From contig JAKFYP010000092.1 of assembly GCA_021730835.1 (NCBI GenBank), positions 1-18,764 of the forward strand: DNA of 18,764 bases, given 5' to 3'. Every line of letters starts with the position of its first letter. Within the stretch, counting starts at the first letter, position 1. The translations under genes and the position numbers were made by a program. The notes beneath the pieces are model-generated. The model was not told where the DNA came from. It searched no databases and saw nothing but the letters and a program-made list of their open reading frames with translations. Source of the stretch: Alphaproteobacteria bacterium (lineage in GTDB: Bacteria > Pseudomonadota > Alphaproteobacteria > Rickettsiales > UBA998). Shown here one piece after another: positions 15,250 to 18,764 of this stretch.

Positions 15250-15284
15250 GGTCATTCCAAATAATTTTGGCATTTAGAATGACC
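15250..15284. repeat. Palindrome between convergent genes (GTCATTC family)
   Basis: GGTCATTC (15250-15257) and GAATGACC (15277-15284) form an 8-bp stem. An inner CCAAA/TTTGG (15257-15261/15266-15270) offers an alternative small hairpin. It sits between the convergent stops at 15240 and 15312, the same position type as the GTCATTCC palindrome at 845-889. It may act as a bidirectional terminator, but there is no clear uridine tail. Confidence 0.45.
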
Positions 15285-15311
15285 GGTTGGCGATGGCCAG
15301 CCCCACTATAA

Positions 15312-15716
15312 TTACGCCAATGCCAGCCGCACCGCATACCCGGCTACCGTCAATGGCAGGACAATCCGCCCGCGCAGATGAAAGAATCCGGCGAGCAGAG
15401 ACAGCAAACCGCCGAACGGCAGGAAAGAAAATGGCAATAAAAACGGCAGGTAGCGTTTTGCGTAACCCTGCGCCAGACGGTAACGGGCTTCCGGCAAAGT
15501 CTCCGGCGTCGCGTGACGAACACGCTCCAGCAACAATCCGAATAACCAGTTGAGCGTATATCCGATGGCGGCCCCGGCCAGCGCAAAGAGCGCCGCTGCC
15601 TGCATATCGAATCCGCCGAACAGCCGCATGGCGTCGAGGGTCAGACTGCCGCCAAGCGGTAACACCACAGCGTCGGCGACGTTTTCGGTAAAAATATCGG
15701 AATATAAACGGTTCAT
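15312..15716 (-). CDS. VTT/YqaA-like small membrane protein
   Basis: A 134-residue membrane protein. The pattern ALAGAAIGYTLNWLFGLLLERV (residues 45-66), followed by a cytoplasmic loop and AKRYLPFLLPFSFLPFGGLLSLLAGFFHLRGRIVLPLTVAGYAVRLAL (86 onward), resembles the SNARE-associated/VTT (DedA/YqaA) fold: a glycine-rich first helix, then a proline- and glycine-containing re-entrant helix and a final helix with Arg. It is shorter than typical DedA proteins and close in size to YqaA members. The assignment rests on pattern only. ATG 15716 has a weak ribosome site and lies 68 bp from the divergent scoA. Confidence 0.62.
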   Translation of the reverse strand: MNRLYSDIFTENVADAVVLPLGGSLTLDAMRLFGGFDMQAAALFALAGAAIGYTLNWLFGLLLERVRHATPETLPEARYRLAQGYAKRYLPFLLPFSFLPFGGLLSLLAGFFHLRGRIVLPLTVAGYAVRLALA

Positions 15717-15717
15717 C

Positions 15718-15746
15718 TTGCCAGTGGGAATAGCGGAGACTAGAAT
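15718..15746 (+). promoter_or_regulatory. Sigma70-like promoter candidate for scoA
   Basis: TTGCCA (15718-15723), a 17-bp spacer and TAGAAT (15741-15746); each box differs from the consensus at one position. Predicted transcription starts near 15753, about 32 bases before the scoA ATG. The -35 sits at the very start of the divergent VTT-like gene. Confidence 0.5.
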
Positions 15747-15784
15747 AACTCATCTTAATCCTTTTCCTGCCCGGAGAGCAAGCC

Positions 15785-16492
15785 ATGAGCAAAGTATATC
15801 CCGATGCGGTGGCAGCGCTTGACGGGCTGCTGTTTAGCGGCATGACCATCATGGCCGGAGGCTTCGGCCTGTGCGGGATTCCGGAGCATACCATCGGGGT
15901 GTTGCGGGATTCGGGCATCAACGAACTGACGGTGATTTCCAATAATTGCGGCGTGGATGATTTCGGGTTGGGGCTGTTGCTCCATAACCACCAGATTCGC
16001 AAGATGGTTTCCTCCTATGTCGGCGAAAACAAGGAATTCGAGCGGCAATTCTTATCCGGCGAGTTACAGATCGAATTCAACCCGCAGGGCACGCTGGCTG
16101 AGCGTATCCGCGCCGGAGGGGCGGGTATTCCGGCATTTTATACCAAAACCGGAGTAGGCACGATCGTCGCCCAGAACAAGGAAACCCGGGAATTCAATGG
16201 CCAGACCTATGTGATGGAAACCGGGCTGACCGCCGATCTTTCCATTATCAAGGCCTGGAAGGGCGATACGCTGGGCAACCTGATTTTCCGTAAAACGGCG
16301 CGCAATTTCAACCCGATGATGGCCATGGCCGGGAAAGTCACGGTTGCCGAGGTGGAAGAGCTGGTACAGCCGGGAGAACTGGGTGCGGATGCGATTCATA
16401 CGCCGGGGATTTTCGTGCAGCGCATCTTCAAAGGAACGCTTTTTGAAAAACGTATCGAATTCCGAACGGTCAGGGAAATGCCGGTATCGTGA
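15785..16492 (+). CDS. scoA: Succinyl-CoA:3-ketoacid CoA-transferase subunit A
   Basis: A 235-residue alpha subunit of the family I 3-oxoacid CoA-transferase, which moves CoA from succinyl-CoA to acetoacetate in ketone-body use. The family signature GGFGLCGIPE is at 25-34. Also typical are SNNCGVDDFGLGLLL, SYVGENKEFERQF, ELQIEFNPQGTLAERIRAGGAGIPAFYTKTGVGT and the C-terminal PGELGADAIHTPGIFVQRIF. GGAG at 15773-15776 gives a good ribosome site 8 bases before ATG 15785. The B subunit lies 478 bp downstream rather than adjacent, with a DUF1493 gene between. The enzyme is cytoplasmic and would act as a heteromer with the product of 16971-17606. Confidence 0.95.
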   Translation: MSKVYPDAVAALDGLLFSGMTIMAGGFGLCGIPEHTIGVLRDSGINELTVISNNCGVDDFGLGLLLHNHQIRKMVSSYVGENKEFERQFLSGELQIEFNPQGTLAERIRAGGAGIPAFYTKTGVGTIVAQNKETREFNGQTYVMETGLTADLSIIKAWKGDTLGNLIFRKTARNFNPMMAMAGKVTVAEVEELVQPGELGADAIHTPGIFVQRIFKGTLFEKRIEFRTVREMPVS

Positions 16493-16501
16493 GCCGGGAG
16501 G

Positions 16502-16987
16502 ATGGGTATCGACGGGCTGACCTTCGAGATGATCGCCGCATGGCTCTCGGAGCATATCCCCGCGCCGATGGAGAAAATCGAGCCGTGGACGCGCCTGCAG
16601 GCCGATCTCGGCGTCACCGGAGACGATGCGCACACACTGATCATGAACTATGCTAACCGGTTTGAGATTGATATGACCTGCTACGAATTCAACCGGCATT
16701 TCGTGCCGGAGACGGATTGGGAGTCTTTCCTCGGGACGCTGGGCCTGTTTGCCCTCTGGTATGCGATGCTGATGGCGCTGATTGACCTGTTTTCCGGCGC
16801 GCCCTTCACCCTTCTCGTGCTGGTTTCGGCGCTTGCGGCATGGGCGATCAGCCGACCGCTGGCATACCTCGTTTTCGATCACCGGCCTATGGTCGAGCTA
16901 ACCCCGACTGACCTGCTGGCCATCGCCCGCAGCCAGTACTGGCCCAACCAGCTATACAAGGAGACTCCCGATGCCCTGGACACGTGA
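16502..16987 (+). CDS. DUF1493-like acyl-carrier-fold protein with membrane segments
   Basis: A 161-residue protein. Residues 1-70 resemble the DUF1493 family, which has an acyl-carrier-like pattern: TRLQADLGVTGDDAHTLIMNYANRFEIDMTCYEFNRHFVPE. The GDD at 40-42 occupies the place where true carrier proteins have the Ser that receives phosphopantetheine, so it is unlikely to be a working carrier. Two membrane segments follow (about 77-96 and 102-125). The C-terminal LTPTDLLAIARSQYW (133-147) fits the family's closing LT..DL...a..g.W. The start is odd: GGGAGG abuts ATG 16502 directly, leaving no spacing, yet no better in-frame start follows. It lies 9 bp after scoA and overlaps scoB by 17 bp, so the three are probably one operon. 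Function unknown. Confidence 0.72.
   Translation: MGIDGLTFEMIAAWLSEHIPAPMEKIEPWTRLQADLGVTGDDAHTLIMNYANRFEIDMTCYEFNRHFVPETDWESFLGTLGLFALWYAMLMALIDLFSGAPFTLLVLVSALAAWAISRPLAYLVFDHRPMVELTPTDLLAIARSQYWPNQLYKETPDALDT
16958..16963 (+). promoter_or_regulatory. Ribosome binding site of scoB inside the DUF1493 gene
   Basis: AAGGAG, 7 bases before the scoB ATG at 16971. It lies within the last codons of the upstream gene and fixes the scoB start, implying a 17-bp overlap and probably coupled translation. Confidence 0.75.
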
Positions 16988-17606
16988 TGAAATGGCGGCC
17001 CGCGCCGCGCAGGAACTCGAAGACGGGTTTTACGTCAATCTCGGGATCGGCATCCCGACGATGGTGGCCAACCATATTCCAGACGGATTGCTGGTGACGC
17101 TGCAAAGCGAAAACGGCATGCTCGGCATCGGCCCGTTTCCCCATGACGACGAGGTTGATCCCGACCTGATCAACGCCGGAAAGCAAACCATTTCCGAATT
17201 GCCGCACAGCGCCTATTTCGACAGCGCCCTGTCATTCGCCATGATCCGGGGCGGGCATATTGATCTCGCCATTCTCGGCGCGTTGCAGGTATCCGAAACC
17301 GCCGATCTCGCCAACTGGATGGTTCCCGGCAAGATGGTCAAGGGCATGGGCGGCGCGATGGATCTGGTGGCGGGGGTGAAAAAAATCATCGTCATCATGG
17401 ATCATAACGCCAAGGACGGCAGCGCCAAGCTGGTGCATGAATGCTCGCTGCCGCTGACCGGGTCGGGCGTGGTGGATATGGTGATCTCCGAGCTGGGCGT
17501 ATTCGAGTTCAGGGAGAGTCGCCTGACCTTAATCGAGCTGGCGCCGGGCGTGCTGGCGGCGGAGGTGAAAGACCGCACCGAGGCCAGATACGAGCAGGCG
17601 CTTTAG
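16971..17606 (+). CDS. scoB: Succinyl-CoA:3-ketoacid CoA-transferase subunit B
   Basis: A 211-residue beta subunit of the 3-oxoacid CoA-transferase, carrying the catalytic glutamate. The motif LQSENGMLGIGPFP places it at Glu47, which forms the glutamyl-CoA intermediate in this family. Also typical are VNLGIGIPTMVANHIP (22-37), FAMIRGGHIDLAILGALQV, NWMVPGKMVKGMGGAMDLVAG and the C-terminal LTGSGVVDMVISELGVFEF. The length is normal. The start is supported by AAGGAG at 16958-16963. The stop TAG 17604-17606 is only 5 bp from the stop of the convergent downstream gene, with no visible terminator between them. Confidence 0.95.
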   Translation: MPWTRDEMAARAAQELEDGFYVNLGIGIPTMVANHIPDGLLVTLQSENGMLGIGPFPHDDEVDPDLINAGKQTISELPHSAYFDSALSFAMIRGGHIDLAILGALQVSETADLANWMVPGKMVKGMGGAMDLVAGVKKIIVIMDHNAKDGSAKLVHECSLPLTGSGVVDMVISELGVFEFRESRLTLIELAPGVLAAEVKDRTEARYEQAL

Positions 17607-17611
17607 GAAGC

Positions 17612-18764
17612 TTATGCTCCGACCTCCAGCGAACGGGGGTTCTGATTCTGGGCGGTATGGCTGATCCCGCCAAGATCCCCTTCCTGCGCATTTTGATAAG
17701 GCGTGTTGTGCAACGGAACATTAGCCTTCGCCGCCAGTTCGGCCAACTGCTCTTGCCTGGGCGTAAGGGAGCCTTGCTGCTGCGGTGTTTCGGGAGGCGT
17801 GACCTTCCCATCTTTCTGCGGCGCTGTTGGCGACTGTTCCTGCTGTTCTTGCTGCTGCTGCTGCTGCTGCGCGGCTTCTTCAGGAACGGACTTGATGCGC
17901 GTCATGTTTTTCTGCGCGTCCAGCCTGCCGCGGGCATATTTGAAATCCTCGCCTTGTGCACCAAGCGGCGCATCGGCTGGCGCAACGTTGCCCACCTTCA
18001 GGTCTTCGGGGATGTTTTGCAATCCGGTGATGCGGCCAAAGCTGCCGTCGGCATAGCCCAACTCGACCACGCCTTTTTCCCGGTCAACCGTCAGGATCAC
18101 CGCTTGCGCCGGTAATGTTACGGCCTTGTCTTTTTCAAGAGCAATCTCTTCGTTGAAGGTCACTTCCCTGCTGCTGTTTTGGGTAACCAGATTTTTCCAC
18201 GCCGCCAGTTCGGGCACTACTTCAGCCGGCAGGGAATCCGCCAGGACGCGGGCGGCGGGCAGGTTTTTCTTAACCAGCGCGTCAATCGCCTTTTCCCGCT
18301 CACCCTTATCCGTGCTGTTTGGATCATATCCGCCGAATAAATCCGGCTTGAGCGCCGCCATCAGCATCAGCCCGATGAAGACCAGCCCGTTGCCGCTCTC
18401 CGCCGCTTTAAGAAGCAGCTTCTGCATAAACGGCATGTCGTCTTTTGAATCGTCTTTCTTCGGCGTTGCGTCGGCCGCTTTGATCGTATCGTCAATCATC
18501 TGAGTGGCGGCCGGATCGGGCTTTAGCCCCGAATTCTTTAATTCTTTTAGCTTCTGGCCGACTTTCTCGGGGGAATCTAGCTCCTTATCCGTCAGTGCGG
18601 CTTTATGTTGCGGATCCTTTGCGGCGGCCAGCAACAGACCGACATTCTCCCGGGCTTCCGCGTTAGTGCGATCCTTGGCGATAATCTCCATCTGCTGCTT
18701 GAGGAACGCGGCAATCTGGGGATTCTGTTTCTGGAAATCGGCAAGCGCACCCGCATCGGGCGTC
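17612..18764 (-). CDS. Uncharacterised polyglutamine-containing protein, 5' end outside window
   Basis: The frame is open to the right edge (the ATG at 18691 is preceded by 24 further in-frame codons without a stop), so only the last 383 residues are seen. I do not recognise the family. Counting from the Met at 18691: residues 1-95 are charged and helical, with Lys/Asp-rich KKDDSKDD; about 101-118 is a hydrophobic stretch (GLVFIGLMLMAALKPDLF) that may be a single membrane segment; 165-265 looks like a small beta-rich domain (VTLPAQAVILTVDREKGVVELGY); 275-281 is seven consecutive Gln, followed by a Gln/Pro-rich tail. The tail ends TAA at 17612-17614. It might be an envelope or scaffold protein; there is no evidence for a specific role. 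Confidence 0.7.
   Translation of the reverse strand, partial: TPDAGALADFQKQNPQIAAFLKQQMEIIAKDRTNAEARENVGLLLAAAKDPQHKAALTDKELDSPEKVGQKLKELKNSGLKPDPAATQMIDDTIKAADATPKKDDSKDDMPFMQKLLLKAAESGNGLVFIGLMLMAALKPDLFGGYDPNSTDKGEREKAIDALVKKNLPAARVLADSLPAEVVPELAAWKNLVTQNSSREVTFNEEIALEKDKAVTLPAQAVILTVDREKGVVELGYADGSFGRITGLQNIPEDLKVGNVAPADAPLGAQGEDFKYARGRLDAQKNMTRIKSVPEEAAQQQQQQQEQQEQSPTAPQKDGKVTPPETPQQQGSLTPRQEQLAELAAKANVPLHNTPYQNAQEGDLGGISHTAQNQNPRSLEVGA
17849..17869 (-). repeat. Short trinucleotide (CAG/CAA) tract coding polyglutamine
   Basis: On the minus strand six CAG codons and one CAA codon run in a row, giving seven Gln. More Gln codons follow, interrupted by Glu. A nearly pure CAG run could slip during replication and change the protein length by whole codons. 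Confidence 0.6.

Noticed and set aside
15274..16002. A 242-codon minus-strand frame overlapping the VTT-like gene and scoA
   Set aside because: It is antisense to clearly coding scoA, and the frame 15312-15716 gives a sensible membrane protein instead.
16064..16882. A 272-codon minus-strand frame across scoA and the DUF1493 gene
   Set aside because: It is antisense to two supported genes, with an Arg/His-rich composition and no recognisable motif.

Overview
The window reads as chromosomal DNA of an alphaproteobacterium. Evidence: a folate-dependent TrmFO, a Caulobacter-type cpaB-C-D-E-F-tadB-tadC order, a two-domain GuaA next to PyrE, and a split succinyl-CoA:3-ketoacid CoA-transferase. The lineage below class level is a guess (Rhodospirillales or Micavibrio-like). 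There are no rRNA or tRNA genes, no transposase and no CRISPR array.

Layout. (1) 1-912: the 3' two thirds of trmFO (+), then a short palindrome facing a phosphomannomutase/phosphoglucomutase gene (-, 913-2352). (2) 2353-4137: a 350-bp intergenic region with a 108-bp inverted-repeat element and a well-formed Pho box plus -10, followed by an unknown membrane protein and a TraX-family membrane protein (+). (3) 4134-12414: a tad pilus secretion block on the minus strand, in transcription order cpaB, cpaC, cpaD, 451 bp of hairpin-rich DNA, cpaE, cpaF, tadB, tadC. Prepilin (flp/pilA), prepilin peptidase (cpaA/tadV) and tadD/E/G-type genes are not in the window. (4) 12415-12747: a 333-bp divergent control region with a good sigma70-like promoter for cpaB, a weaker candidate for guaA, and three copies of a 9-bp direct repeat. 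(5) 12748-15240: guaA-pyrE-small membrane protein (+), tightly packed. (6) 15312-15716 (-): a VTT/YqaA-like membrane protein. (7) 15785-17606 (+): scoA, an acyl-carrier-like DUF1493 membrane protein, scoB. (8) 17612-18764 (-): the 3' part of an unknown polyglutamine-containing protein that runs off the right edge.

Most genes are housekeeping or well-known machinery: tRNA m5U54 methylation, hexose-phosphate mutase for surface sugars, Tad pilus export, purine and pyrimidine synthesis, ketone-body/acyl-CoA use. The less ordinary signals are non-coding or contextual: a probable PhoB-controlled promoter driving an unknown gene; two diverged copies of one 106-108-bp palindromic repeat family, one of which appears to supply the stop codon of cpaD; a structured intercistronic region inside the tad operon; and a DUF1493 membrane protein wedged between the two CoA-transferase subunits with scoB's ribosome binding site inside it.
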